From assembly GCA_022784065.1 (NCBI GenBank), contig JALFUO010000091.1, forward strand, positions 1 to 35,395: DNA of 35,395 nt, given 5' to 3'. Shown here in pieces: positions 25,401 to 33,098 of this stretch. The notes under the pieces are model-generated. The model ran no database searches. It was not told the DNA's origin and saw nothing but the letters and a program-made list of their open reading frames with translations. Position numbers and translations under genes: made by a program. The number at the start of each line of letters is the position of its first letter. Position 1 is the first letter of the stretch. The DNA is from Bacteroidales bacterium. GTDB lineage: Bacteria; Bacteroidota; Bacteroidia; Bacteroidales; Bacteroidaceae.

Positions 25401-28400
25401 CCCATACCTCGACGCTGCGCGCATCGCGCGAATTATTGCGCACGCCAATCATGATGGTGCGCACTTCGCCGAGCGTGGGGTTACCCATCACGCTGATCTT
25501 GTTGGCGGGGCGGTTGGCATCGTATTCAGAATAAAGCTGCGCGTAAGAGATCAGCCCGAGCGATTTCTGCTTATTGCGGTTGCGCTTGGCTGAGGTGAAG
25601 ACAGAGAGGTCTATGTCGAGCATATTCTCCTCCGGCCATACGATGCGCGCACCGGCATCGGAGTTGGGATAAAGTCCGTCGGGGGTGATTTTCAGAGGAA
25701 TTTCGTATTCGTAGAAATTGTTCTTATAGTCCGTGCCGAGGCGCAAGAAGAGGCTCACCTGACCGTCCTCCACGGGCGTTTCGCCGGGCAGGCTATTGGC
25801 GTGGGCGAAGAGTTGCAGATGCTTGTAGCGGCGGAGGTCGAGCGTTGTGTTCTTATAGACGGCGCGGGCATCGTTGGAGGCCAGCTGCTTCACAGTGATA
25901 GCGAGTGCCTGCTCGTCGTTTTGCAGCACTTGGTCCTGCCCCGGGTCGATGACGCGGCTGATGCCGGGCGGTATGACGTAGTTGACGGGCTGTTTCTCGT
26001 TGTTTTCCTCGAAACTCACGGCCGAAGCGCTCACCGTGCCGCTCACATCGGGGGCTTTGCCAGCGTAAAGGCTCTGCTCGTAGGTGCGCCATTCGGCGTG
26101 GACGAGATTGAGCGTGGCGAAGCGCAGCACGACGGGATTTTCAAAGTTCGTCATGTACATACGCATGAAGCGAATGCTCGAGAAGTCGGAGATGCCGCCC
26201 ACGTTCTTCTCGTATTCCTTCACGGGTATGCGGAACAGATACCACACAGCCTGCTTGGAGACGCCGTCGCGGGTGGTGACGCTCGTGATGCGCTTGTCGG
26301 TGATGTAGTTGCTGCCCACGTTCATTGCCTCGGGCGAGATGCGCACGCGGTACTGGTAGTACTTTTCGTATTCGTTGAGCGTGAAGTCTTGGTTGATATC
26401 CTCCACGTCGGGCGTTGTCTTGTAGGCCGTGCTGTAACTCTCGGGCGAGTTGTCGGCATCTACGGAGTTGCCGTTGGGGTTATTTATATATTTGTATCGG
26501 TCGAGAATAGAAAGCTGCCGATCGTCGTAGTCCGTGCCGCGGAAATAGTGATACTTATCGGCTGAGGGGGAGTTGTAAATATCTTGAAAGGCGTCGGGTT
26601 TGACAACAGACTGAACCTTTGAGAGATAATCGGCATAAGCAGGATAGCTGCGCTCTTGCTCGCTCGTCAGGCCGTTGAAGCCTACATCTTGGTTCTGACG
26701 CGAGCCGCTGGCGGTGTTGAACGCATAGGTCACGCTGTTTTGCGTGGGCACGCGGCCCCACACTGTTTCGGAATACTGCGAGGGGTCGCCGTCGACGGGC
26801 AGGCCGCTCTCGTAGAACTTCTTGCCGTCTTTGAGCACGTCCTCGCTCACCTCGCCGAGGTTGATGTAGAGATCGCCGCTCACGGCAGCGGGATTGTCGG
26901 CATTCTTGACAAAGGGATCCATCAGCCAAAACTCGATATACTCGATATTGGCACTTTCAAAGTCGCTCGTTTCCAGTTTGCGCATCATGCCGCCCCAGCG
27001 TTTGGTGGGATTGGGCAAATGTCCGTCTTCATCAAGGCCCGGGTCAAGGTTGTACGGGCCGCGCTCGTTGGGATAGTAGGCAAGGTTGAGCACATTGAGG
27101 GTGTTGGCCTCCTTCATGTTAATGCTCTTGTTGGGAAACAACTCGCTCTTGTACACCTCGCGCACCCACGGGTCGGAAAGCTGTGCGAGGTCGTTTTTCA
27201 GATGGCCCGGCGTGAGCGATGACGAGCGGCGCGTGAAGAGCGGGTCGATGTAGTACCACGCGAGGCGGGCGCGGTTGTAGCCGTAGCGCACGTCGTTCGT
27301 GAGCTTCGCCTCGTCAAACACCGAGGGCACGGCGCAGAGGTTCCACTCCACAGGGTTGGAGATGTCGATGTTGCTCTTGGCGCTTTCAAAGTCGTCGATA
27401 TAGGAGGCATTGCCTTGTGCGCCCTTGTTCTTGCCGGCAATGAGCTGCGCAAATTCGCCCGTGAAACTGATGCTCGACGGGGCGGTGCAATGGATAAGCG
27501 GCAGTTTGTCAAGCCAGTCCGTGAGCCGCTGGCTCTGCTTCTTCCACGAGATGTTCACGCCCCATATAGTATTATTGAGCGGCTCGCTGCCCATGGTGAC
27601 CTTCGTGGTGAGCGGCTTCTCGCCGAGGTGCATGAACGTACCGCCGATTTGGAAATCTTTGGAAAAGTCGTATTCCCACGTCATTCCGAAGAGCGTTTTG
27701 CGTTGCATGCCGTAGTCGGTGTTGCTTTCGAGGCTTACGTTCACGGGCGTGCCTGCATCGAGGATACTCTGGTTGAGTATGCGCACGATGCCTGAATTAT
27801 AGTCCACAGTGTAGTCCGCGCCTTCCGAGAGCGTCTGTCCGCCGGCGGTCACGAGCACCGACCCGCGCGGTATGTTCATCGCTCCGAGGTCGATTTCGTC
27901 GTTGCGCGAGGCTTTGTATTGTCCCGAAATCTGATATTTGTTCTTCTCGGCAATTTGCCGCGCAACGGTGCGCGTGGAGTCGTAAAGTTCTTGGAACACA
28001 TAGCGTTTCGCCGTCTCTTCGTTGCCGATAGCGGCGGCGAGATCCTTGCCGAAAGGCTCTACTACGGGGAAGTATACGCGGCCGCTCGAGGCATCGATGG
28101 TGTAACCCTCCACATAGTCGAAATAGCCGTTGGGGTTGCGGCGGTTGTTGTTGTCGAGGCGGTCGAGGCCGATAAGCTGTATGATTTTCTTGCTTTTCAG
28201 CGCGGGTTCTGGAATGTACGATAGATATACGCCCGTGGTATCGCTCAAAATCTTGATGTCGAGGCGGAACTTTTCCTTTTGGATAGACGAGGCGTTGAGG
28301 GAATAGACGTTTTTCATCATCAGGTTCCAGTTGGGCATCTTCGGCGTGCAGGCCGTGTTGCGCAGCGCCTTGACGAAGAGCGCCTCTCTATTGTTCTGGC

Positions 28401-29865
28401 GGTCGGTTGAAAACTCGCCGACCTGATAGTTCTGCCCTTTGTAAGTGTACTCATACGCCACGGCCAGCACCTGGTCTGTCTGGAGCGTCGATTTGAGCGA
28501 GATGTAGCCGAGCGCCTCGTTTAAGATGTATTCCGAAGAGTTGAGCAGGCGGGCGTTTTCCAATTTCTCGTAGTCCACGCCGCCCGACAGGCCGAAGCCG
28601 TCCAGCGTCTGCGTAGCAAGCGAAATGTCGCGCGAGGCGGCGAGCTCGTTGGCGAGGTAAGAATAAAGGGAGTTGGCGGCGTTGCAGGGATTCACGTCTG
28701 CGCCGGGCGTCCAGAGCGGATTGCCGATATAGTCGTGCTCGCCGAGGTCGGCCATTGCCACAAGGTTGCGCGTGTTGGTGGTCGTTCCGTTCTTATTGGT
28801 CACCCAAATCTCCACGCGGTTAATCTTAATGCCCGAGGTAATCGTGGGCAGCTGCGCCATGTTGGCGTTGTATTTGTCACGGAAATAGTGGGCGAGGAAG
28901 AAGTGGCGGTTTTCATCGTAAGCATCTGCCGAAAGCTCGAAGTTGGTGAGCTGCACGCCGCCCTTGGAGCTGACGCTCTGCGAGCTGGACTTCTTTTGGG
29001 AGATGACGGTGCTGATTTTGAACTTGCCGAACCGCAGGTCGGCACGTATGCCGAAGAGCGACGACGCGCCGCGTATGAGCGACGAGTTGGTGGGCATGGA
29101 GATGTTACCCGCCTCGATGAGCTTGATGATTTCGTCCTCTTTGCCTTCGTAGTGCAGTTTGAGGTTTTGCGTGTCGAAGTTGAAGGTCGCCTCGGAGTTG
29201 TAGTTGAAGTCGAGGTTTATCTTGTCGCCCACCTTGCCGTTGACGCTGAGATTGATTTTCTCGTCGAAATCGAAGCCGAACACCTTGCGGTTGCGCTCGG
29301 AGAGCGAGGGGTTGTCGGTGAAGCGCGTGTTGGCACCGATTTTCAGTTCGGCTGAGCCTTGCGTCTTGATGCGCACACCGCCCGGGCCGAAGATTTTATC
29401 AGCTGGCCCGAGGTTGAACTTCATGTCGGTGAAGTCGAACTTTTCTTTTCCCTTGGCCTTGAAGTCGTCGCGGTTTTTCGAGCGGTAGTATTCCGACATG
29501 GAGCGGCGGAAACTCCAATTCATGTATTCCTCGCTCGTCATAAAAAACGGCGTTTCGAGATAGTCGTCGCCAAGTTTCGTCCCGAGGCGGTAGGTATCTT
29601 CCTTTTCGTTGTACTCTGCCTCCGTCTTCAGGTTTTCGGGGTCTTTGAGGTCGATGCTTGCCTTCGGCTCGTCTTCTTCCTGAATGGTCGTATGCTTCAC
29701 CTTGAAGCGCGGACCTACCGTGTCGGGCGGCGCAGCGGCAACGCTTGCCTTTGACGGGTGCGCGACAAAGGCGGGGCGTATGGCATACGCCCGCAGAACC
29801 AGTGCCGACACTGCCGCAGCCAGCATCAAGACAACGAATAATATTTTCAGGAAAGAAGATTTCAC
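22480..29865 (-). CDS. sprA: SprA/Sov, outer-membrane translocon of the type IX secretion system
   Basis: A 2461-aa protein, the length expected for SprA/Sov, the giant 36-strand outer-membrane barrel through which T9SS cargo leaves the cell. Residues 1 to about 28 form a signal peptide or anchor (KILFVVLMLAAAVSALVLRAYA). The N-terminal half shows the repeated SprA domain pattern (for example LGPADKIFGPGGVRIKTQGSAELKIGANT and YEYTYKGQNYQVGEFSTD). The C-terminal third alternates beta strands and ends in the barrel-closing DFGFSIKFILNR. No frameshift or internal stop is seen. The start codon is GTG at 29865. It lies downstream of ruvA, an arrangement I recall from other Bacteroidetes such as F. 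johnsoniae. An 11-unit octamer array fills the intergenic gap and ends 11 nt from the start. Confidence 0.95.
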   Translation of the reverse strand: MKSSFLKILFVVLMLAAAVSALVLRAYAIRPAFVAHPSKASVAAAPPDTVGPRFKVKHTTIQEEDEPKASIDLKDPENLKTEAEYNEKEDTYRLGTKLGDDYLETPFFMTSEEYMNWSFRRSMSEYYRSKNRDDFKAKGKEKFDFTDMKFNLGPADKIFGPGGVRIKTQGSAELKIGANTRFTDNPSLSERNRKVFGFDFDEKINLSVNGKVGDKINLDFNYNSEATFNFDTQNLKLHYEGKEDEIIKLIEAGNISMPTNSSLIRGASSLFGIRADLRFGKFKISTVISQKKSSSQSVSSKGGVQLTNFELSADAYDENRHFFLAHYFRDKYNANMAQLPTITSGIKINRVEIWVTNKNGTTTNTRNLVAMADLGEHDYIGNPLWTPGADVNPCNAANSLYSYLANELAASRDISLATQTLDGFGLSGGVDYEKLENARLLNSSEYILNEALGYISLKSTLQTDQVLAVAYEYTYKGQNYQVGEFSTDRQNNREALFVKALRNTACTPKMPNWNLMMKNVYSLNASSIQKEKFRLDIKILSDTTGVYLSYIPEPALKSKKIIQLIGLDRLDNNNRRNPNGYFDYVEGYTIDASSGRVYFPVVEPFGKDLAAAIGNEETAKRYVFQELYDSTRTVARQIAEKNKYQISGQYKASRNDEIDLGAMNIPRGSVLVTAGGQTLSEGADYTVDYNSGIVRILNQSILDAGTPVNVSLESNTDYGMQRKTLFGMTWEYDFSKDFQIGGTFMHLGEKPLTTKVTMGSEPLNNTIWGVNISWKKQSQRLTDWLDKLPLIHCTAPSSISFTGEFAQLIAGKNKGAQGNASYIDDFESAKSNIDISNPVEWNLCAVPSVFDEAKLTNDVRYGYNRARLAWYYIDPLFTRRSSSLTPGHLKNDLAQLSDPWVREVYKSELFPNKSINMKEANTLNVLNLAYYPNERGPYNLDPGLDEDGHLPNPTKRWGGMMRKLETSDFESANIEYIEFWLMDPFVKNADNPAAVSGDLYINLGEVSEDVLKDGKKFYESGLPVDGDPSQYSETVWGRVPTQNSVTYAFNTASGSRQNQDVGFNGLTSEQERSYPAYADYLSKVQSVVKPDAFQDIYNSPSADKYHYFRGTDYDDRQLSILDRYKYINNPNGNSVDADNSPESYSTAYKTTPDVEDINQDFTLNEYEKYYQYRVRISPEAMNVGSNYITDKRITSVTTRDGVSKQAVWYLFRIPVKEYEKNVGGISDFSSIRFMRMYMTNFENPVVLRFATLNLVHAEWRTYEQSLYAGKAPDVSGTVSASAVSFEENNEKQPVNYVIPPGISRVIDPGQDQVLQNDEQALAITVKQLASNDARAVYKNTTLDLRRYKHLQLFAHANSLPGETPVEDGQVSLFLRLGTDYKNNFYEYEIPLKITPDGLYPNSDAGARIVWPEENMLDIDLSVFTSAKRNRNKQKSLGLISYAQLYSEYDANRPANKISVMGNPTLGEVRTIMIGVRNNSRDARSVEVWANEMRLQEFSNNGGWAARGALNLQLSDLASVNLTGHVETEGFGGIEESVSQRRDDNLYEYSVTANVEVGKLLPEKVKLQAPIYYAYSKERTSPRYNPLDTDMTMEEALDGLATEAEKDSLKNIAETVVINKNFSISGARFNISTKRHPMPYDPANFTFGYAHSARNTTGETTAWEKDENWKWNFGYSYTPNYKPYEPFKKLKGKSPWLKIVKEQNFNYIPQNIAFNSDINRTYYEFQERDMENLDNASIPLTWSSDFLWNRSFQLRWDLTKSIHASFSSGTNAEIEQPYTAVNKDLYPDRYSAWKDSVWQSIKHMGRPLSYQQTFDFTWKLPLNKLPLFDWLTADFAYNGTYNWTRGTDLEDGSTMGNNISNSRSTTYNARLNLETLYNHVPFLKKTNKKFAASATAAKKKPEQKNFTKEIQLKADTTLTIQHNQKSKKLRVTALRPDGTRYPIRYKVVDNNKIIVLSQDTARLKLTVSPRKRTEEQGWYKALQYATRFLMMVRNVSVNYSDKQNLNVPGFLPNVGDYFGQSKGGGLQPGLDFAFGFTGEDWLYKAKDKGWLLCSDDLVTPATMSRNRNLSIRATLEPFKDLKIDLSATRNETKNSSVQYMFDGMPATRTGSFSMTTISVGSAFEKTGSPDKGYKSKTFEKFVNSLAAYRDRVEAQYAGAPYPANSALAGQTFDPANGTVSPYAANVMIPAFLDTYTSGGSGLDIFPKLSALLPNWTVSYGGLAKLPKMKKVFKSFNLNHAYKSVYTVGSYSSFTSYQEYMNGFGFVTDVATGSPVPSCEFDVSTVSINESFSPLIGVDMTFVNNITTKVEYRKTRVLTLSMTSQQLSESRSNDLVIGLGYKISNLNLFSSKKTVKSKAKRTSKTETTKKTGSTGFASDLNLRLDFTIRNQSVLNRDIATLISQATSGNNAVQVSFSADYALSKYITLTAYYDRQKNKPLLTSSSYPVTTQDFGFSIKFILNR

Positions 29866-29876
29866 CTTAAAAATCG

Positions 29877-29964
29877 TCTACTTGTTTACTCGTCTACTTG
29901 TTTACTCGTCTACTCGTTTACTCGTTTACTCGTCTACTTGTTTACTCGTCTACTTGTTTACTAA
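29877..29964. repeat. Octamer array between ruvA and sprA, eleven units
   Basis: Eleven contiguous TYTACTYG units on the + strand occupy nearly the whole 103-bp gap. The array begins 4 nt from the ruvA stop and ends 11 nt from the sprA GTG. In the direction of transcription the units read AGTARACR, opposite to the kdsB and recF arrays. The ruvA-proximal boundary reads TTTTAGTAAACA, as at the left edges of elements A and B. Confidence 0.88.
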
Positions 29965-29968
29965 AACC

Positions 29969-30571
29969 TTACAGCAATTTCAGTCCCTGCTTGATCAGTT
30001 CCTCCACTGTGGCATGGGGTTGCTGGCGGATAAGCTGCATGACTACTTTGTGGGTCGGTGCGGGCGGGAAACCAAGCACGGTGAGTGCCGAAACGGCTTC
30101 GTCCACAATTTCCTTATTGGCCACGGGCTGCCCGGCGCCGGTTTCTGCCGCGCCGCTGCCTTCTGCCAAAATGCCCACTACCTTGTCGCGCAAGTCGAGA
30201 ATGATGCGCTGCGCGGCTTTCGGCCCGATGCCTTTCACGCTTTTGAGCGAGCGCACGTCTTCGTTCTGGATAATGCCCGCCAGTTCGGCAGGCGTGAAAG
30301 CCGAGAGTATCATGCGTGCCGTTTGCCCGCCCACGCCGTTCACGGAAACCAGGAGCGTGAACAGTTCCCGCTCCTGCTTCGTGGCAAAGCCGTAGAGCAG
30401 ATGCGCGTCCTCGCGGATGGCCTCATAGACATACAGTTTCACGTCCTTTTTGCCCTGTACGGCAGAATATGTGTTGAGCGAAACGAGCAACGCATAGCCT
30501 ACTCCGCAGGCTTCAACCGTTGCCTGCGTGGGCGTTAAGTCGTCTAATTGTCCTTTGATGTATTCAATCAT
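29969..30571 (-). CDS. ruvA: Holliday junction branch migration protein RuvA
   Basis: A 200-aa RuvA. The N-terminal OB-fold starts MIEYIKGQL and contains YEAIREDAHLLYGFATKQER. Two helix-hairpin-helix motifs follow (VNGVGGQTARMIL and VKGIGPKAAQRIILDLRDK). A flexible acidic/glycine-rich linker leads to the C-terminal domain III that binds RuvB (VDEAVSALTVLGFPPAPTHKVVMQLI). RuvA tetramers bind four-way junctions and load RuvB for branch migration in recombination repair. I took the ATG at 30571; an in-frame extension of 19 residues upstream is not conserved. ruvB is not in the window. It is followed by the octamer array and sprA. Confidence 0.95.
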   Translation of the reverse strand: MIEYIKGQLDDLTPTQATVEACGVGYALLVSLNTYSAVQGKKDVKLYVYEAIREDAHLLYGFATKQERELFTLLVSVNGVGGQTARMILSAFTPAELAGIIQNEDVRSLKSVKGIGPKAAQRIILDLRDKVVGILAEGSGAAETGAGQPVANKEIVDEAVSALTVLGFPPAPTHKVVMQLIRQQPHATVEELIKQGLKLL

Positions 30572-30619
30572 TGTGTTTAAGAATGCGTTCTCTCTCGTGG
30601 TTCGGCGGCATATTACCGC

Positions 30620-30673
30620 GAAACGCACAATATTATTTTATAACGTTTGTTATAGCCTAATATTGTGCGTTTC
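30620..30673. other. Long hairpin between yggS and ruvA
   Basis: A perfect 16-bp outer stem, GAAACGCACAATATTA (30620-30635) with 30658-30673, encloses a second 5-bp stem, ATAAC with GTTAT. It starts 20 bp after the yggS stop and is not followed by T residues on either strand, so processing or mRNA stability is as likely as termination. Confidence 0.7.
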
Positions 30674-30693
30674 TTATGAAAAAGTTGCTTGCC

Positions 30694-31362
30694 TTATATT
30701 CTTTCTCCGAAGATGTACGAACCGACGCGCACCAGCGTTGCGCCTTCCTCTACGGCTATCGGATAGTCGTGGCTCATGCCCCAAGAGCATTCTTTGAAAA
30801 AATCTTTATCTGCGAAATAAAGGGCTTTGTAGCGCTTGTAAAGTTCGTGCGCAAGATGAAACTCGCTGCGGATTTGGGCTTCGTCGTCGGTATTCGACGC
30901 CATGCACATCAGCCCCGCTATCTGCACGCCTGCCAATTCTTTCCATTCGCCGGCGGCAAGCATCTCCTCGCAGGCTTCGGGCGTGAAGCCGTATTTGCTT
31001 TCTTCCTGGGCAATATGCAGTTCGAGCAGGCAGGGAATGACGCGGCCGCAGCGCAGGGCCTGACGGTTGATTTCTTGCAAGAGGCGCAGGCTGTCCACGG
31101 CGTGGATAAGGCTGACGTAAGGCGCGATGTATTTCACCTTGTTTTGTTGCAGATGCCCGATGAAATGCCATTCGATGTCTTTGGGCAAGGCTGCGTGCTT
31201 GGCTTGCAGTTCCTGCACGCGGCTTTCGCCAAACACGCGCTGCCCGCAGTCGTAGGCTTCTTGCAGAGCCGTTACGGGGTGGAATTTCGACACTGCCACG
31301 AGGCGCACGCTCTGCGGCAGGCAGGCAATTACGTTCGCAAGATGGCTTTTAATAGTGCTCAT
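30694..31362 (-). CDS. YggS/PROSC-family PLP homeostasis protein
   Basis: A 222-aa member of the YggS/PLPBP family, which binds pyridoxal phosphate and helps balance vitamin B6 and amino acid pools; it has no firmly known catalytic reaction. The PLP lysine is K26 in VAVSKFHP. Other signatures are WHFIGHLQQNKVKY, SLIHAVDSLRLLQEIN, ELHIAQEESKYGF, GLMCMAS and the C-terminal phosphate-binding VRVGSYIFGER. I took the ATG at 31362; a longer in-frame reading runs backward through the tRNA-Tyr gene and cannot be coding. The start lies about 10 nt after the T-run of the tRNA terminator, so expression may come from readthrough. Confidence 0.93.
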   Translation of the reverse strand: MSTIKSHLANVIACLPQSVRLVAVSKFHPVTALQEAYDCGQRVFGESRVQELQAKHAALPKDIEWHFIGHLQQNKVKYIAPYVSLIHAVDSLRLLQEINRQALRCGRVIPCLLELHIAQEESKYGFTPEACEEMLAAGEWKELAGVQIAGLMCMASNTDDEAQIRSEFHLAHELYKRYKALYFADKDFFKECSWGMSHDYPIAVEEGATLVRVGSYIFGERI

Positions 31363-31370
31363 GGTCTTAG

Positions 31371-31408
31371 GATTAAAAAAAGGGTATGCCCGCGAGCACA
31401 CCCTTTTT
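31371..31408 (-). terminator. Rho-independent terminator of tRNA-Tyr
   Basis: A 9-bp stem (AAAAAGGGT at 31377-31385 with 31400-31408), extended by a 3-bp inner TGC/GCA pairing, is followed on the minus strand by a run of seven T residues. It is 13 nt after the tRNA 3' end and just before the yggS start. Confidence 0.85.
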
Positions 31409-31421
31409 GCAAAACTACTTG

Positions 31422-31504
31422 TGGGCAAAGATGGATTCGAACCACCGAAGGCGTAAGCCAGCAGATTTACAGTCTGCCCCATTTGGCCACTCTGGTATTT
31501 GCCC
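31422..31504 (-). tRNA. tRNA-Tyr (GTA anticodon)
   Basis: 83 nt. The acceptor stem GGGCAAA pairs with TTTGCCC and the discriminator is A. The anticodon loop CTGTAAA carries GTA, with a closing stem GCAGA/TCTGC. A long class II variable arm (around TGGCTTACGCCTTCGG) is present, as expected for bacterial tRNA-Tyr, and the T-loop is GGTTCGAATCC. CCA is not encoded. A promoter match lies at 31546-31576 and a terminator at 31371-31408. Confidence 0.95.
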
Positions 31505-31511
31505 ATGCTGC

Positions 31512-31531
31512 GGGCGTGTTATGAAACGCCC
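31512..31531. repeat. Imperfect GGGCGT...ACGCCC palindrome
   Basis: GGGCGTGTT opposite AAACGCCC with one mismatch, lying between the tRNA-Tyr gene and ribH, in the tRNA leader. It belongs with the palindromes at 5152-5170 and 13270-13289. Confidence 0.5.
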
Positions 31532-31545
31532 CAACTTTTACGCTG

Positions 31546-31576
31546 CAAAGTTATGAATTATTTCTGTAACTGCCAA
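31546..31576 (-). promoter_or_regulatory. Promoter for tRNA-Tyr
   Basis: On the minus strand TTGG (-33) at 31573-31576, then 19 nt, then TAACTTTG (-7) at 31546-31553. It overlaps the 3' end of ribH. Transcription would start near 31539, about 35 nt before the mature tRNA. Confidence 0.6.
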
Positions 31577-32052
31577 GCGTAGTCTACCATTTTTATAGCA
31601 GTAACTGCGAACTCGCAGCCTTTATTGCCGAGTTTTCCGCCTGCGCGCTCTTCGGCCTGCTCTTGCGTGTTGGTCGTAATCAGACCGAAAATCACGGGAA
31701 TGCTGCCGTTGGCATTGAGGTCGGCCAAGCCGCGCGTCACGCCTTCGCAGATATAATCGAAATGGGGCGTATCGCCGCGCACCACGCAACCGATGGCAAT
31801 CACGGCGTTCACGTGCCCGTGTTTCGCCAGCTGCGCCGCGCCGTAAATCAGTTCGAAACTGCCAGGCACGCGCTTGATGGTGATTTTAGGAAGTCCCACG
31901 CCGTGCTCTTGCAGCGTCTGCACCGCGCCTTCAAGCAACTTGTCCGTGATGTGGTTGTTCCATTCGCTCACCACGATGCCGATGCGCATATCCGTGGCGT
32001 CGGGAATGGGCGTTACCTGTGCGTCGAGGTAGGAAAAATTTTGAGTAGACAT
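31558..32052 (-). CDS. ribH: 6,7-dimethyl-8-ribityllumazine synthase
   Basis: A 164-aa lumazine synthase, the penultimate enzyme of riboflavin synthesis. It condenses 5-amino-6-ribitylaminouracil with dihydroxybutanone phosphate and usually forms a 60-mer or pentamer. Signatures are [43 protein letters not shown] with the catalytic histidine H97, and [18 protein letters not shown] followed by GKLGNKG. It starts 3 nt after the TPR gene stop, so the two form an operon. No FMN riboswitch is visible upstream. Confidence 0.95.
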   Translation of the reverse strand: MSTQNFSYLDAQVTPIPDATDMRIGIVVSEWNNHITDKLLEGAVQTLQEHGVGLPKITIKRVPGSFELIYGAAQLAKHGHVNAVIAIGCVVRGDTPHFDYICEGVTRGLADLNANGSIPVIFGLITTNTQEQAEERAGGKLGNKGCEFAVTAIKMVDYAWQLQK

Positions 32053-32055
32053 TTT

Positions 32056-32763
32056 TTATTTGGTCAAGCGCTCAATATATTTGTCGATGACTGCGCCGAG
32101 CACCTGGCCGTTGTATTCCTCGTTTGCGCAAAGGGGCGATTCGGGATAGTCGGCCTTGATTTGCTGATAGAGGGCGAGGGCTTCCTCGTTCTTCTTCTGA
32201 GATTCGAGGATTTGCGCTGCCTGGAACGTATATTCTGCGCAGAGTGCAGGCACGTCGGTCTTCTTGGCTGCTTTCTTGAAAGTATCGACAGCCTTGTCGA
32301 GCTGCTTGTCGGCAGCGTAGCAGTTGGCAAGAGCGGCTACGGCCTGAGCGGAAATAGTATTGTCGCCCTTCGTGCTGAACTTTTCGAGCGAGGCAATGGC
32401 TTCCTTAATCTTGCCCATTTGGAAATAGCAGATACCAGCCTCGTAGTTAGCCACGTTGCCGGCATCGGTAGAACCGTAAGTTTCGGCAATCTTCGTAAGG
32501 CCGGGGGTCTGTGCATCGCCTTTGAGCGCGTTCTCAAAGTCCTGCTTCATCACGAATTTCTGCATCACGTTGCCGAGCAGTTCCTGCGCCTTTTCTTCGC
32601 GGGGCTTGGCATAGCCGTAAATGTAGGCGAACGTGCCGCCCACGATTACCACAACGGCCACGATGCCGATGATGAGTTGTTTCTTGTACTTGCTGATAAA
32701 TGCCTCGGACTGTGCAATCTTGTCGTTCACGTCCAATGCGTTTTGCTTTTTGTTTTGGCTCAT
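32056..32763 (-). CDS. TPR-repeat inner-membrane-anchored protein
   Basis: A 235-aa protein. A charged cytoplasmic N-terminus of about 28 residues precedes one transmembrane helix (about 29-51, LIIGIVAVVVIVGGTFAYIYGY). The C-terminal region of about 175 residues carries tetratricopeptide repeats, for example AGNVANYEAGICYFQMGKIKEAIASLEKF, AQAVAALANCYAADKQLDKAVDTFKKA and FQAAQILESQKKNEEALALYQQI. The topology resembles YfgM-type periplasmic TPR proteins, which work with chaperones at the Sec translocon, but that link is only by analogy. It is the first gene of the unit with ribH and is divergent from recF. Confidence 0.82.
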   Translation of the reverse strand: MSQNKKQNALDVNDKIAQSEAFISKYKKQLIIGIVAVVVIVGGTFAYIYGYAKPREEKAQELLGNVMQKFVMKQDFENALKGDAQTPGLTKIAETYGSTDAGNVANYEAGICYFQMGKIKEAIASLEKFSTKGDNTISAQAVAALANCYAADKQLDKAVDTFKKAAKKTDVPALCAEYTFQAAQILESQKKNEEALALYQQIKADYPESPLCANEEYNGQVLGAVIDKYIERLTK

Positions 32764-32808
32764 AATGATATTTATGCTCTAATTTTTTAATTGTCTGTCA
32801 GTCGCGCC

Positions 32809-32842
32809 GCACATTATTATATATATAAATAATATTGTGTGC
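32809..32842. other. AT-rich imperfect hairpin in the TPR-ribH leader
   Basis: GCACATTATTAT is opposed by an AATAATATTGTGTGC arm, with a small bulge. Its arm resembles that of the yggS-ruvA hairpin at 30620-30673 (GCACAATATTATTT-like). It lies in the expected 5' leader of the TPR-ribH transcript. Confidence 0.45.
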
Positions 32843-32882
32843 ATCGGCAGCGTTTTTGCACACTGCTTCAATTAAGGCGGTG

Positions 32883-32913
32883 CAAATTTAATGTTTTTCG
32901 TAGGATAATTAAA
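32883..32913 (-). promoter_or_regulatory. Promoter for the TPR-ribH operon
   Basis: On the minus strand TTTA (-33) at 32910-32913, 19 nt, then TAAATTTG (-7) at 32883-32890. A start near 32876 gives a leader of about 113 nt that contains the hairpin at 32809-32842. Confidence 0.5.
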
Positions 32914-32961
32914 GCAAAAGGCCTTTTTTTTATAGGAAACGCTATTTTCGACCGCGCTGGC

Positions 32962-32993
32962 TTTGCCTATCTGCCCTCGGCGTGGTAACTTTG
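32962..32993 (+). promoter_or_regulatory. Promoter for recF
   Basis: TTTG (32962-32965), 20 nt, TAACTTTG (32986-32993), an exact match to both Bacteroidetes boxes. A start near 33000 puts the GTGCAAG-family element and the octamer array inside a leader of about 174 nt. Confidence 0.7.
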
Positions 32994-33036
32994 CGGTAGT
33001 TTTCCCTTGTTTACTTGTTTCACTTCGTGATTTTCT

Positions 33037-33085
33037 GCTGCGCTCGGCATAGCTCGAACAAGTTCGGCTCTGCACTCGCTTGCAC
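33037..33085 (-). repeat. GTGCAAG-family element, copy 2
   Basis: Read on the minus strand it runs from GTGCAAGCGAGTGCAGAGC through a central GAACTTGTTC palindrome to TGCCGAGCGCAGC. It lies between the recF promoter and the octamer array, in the recF leader. It is nearly identical to copy 3 at 35020-35067. Confidence 0.75.
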
Positions 33086-33098
33086 GAAAATTTCCTCG

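Noticed and set aside
23809-25593. 594-codon ORF opposite sprA
   Set aside because: It lies fully inside the intact sprA reading frame and has no recognisable domain or leader.
31363-31506. N-terminal extension of the YggS protein
   Set aside because: It runs through the tRNA-Tyr gene and its terminator.
32764-33036. FMN riboswitch upstream of the ribH operon
   Set aside because: No conserved RFN-element sequence is visible; only promoters and an AT-rich hairpin are seen.
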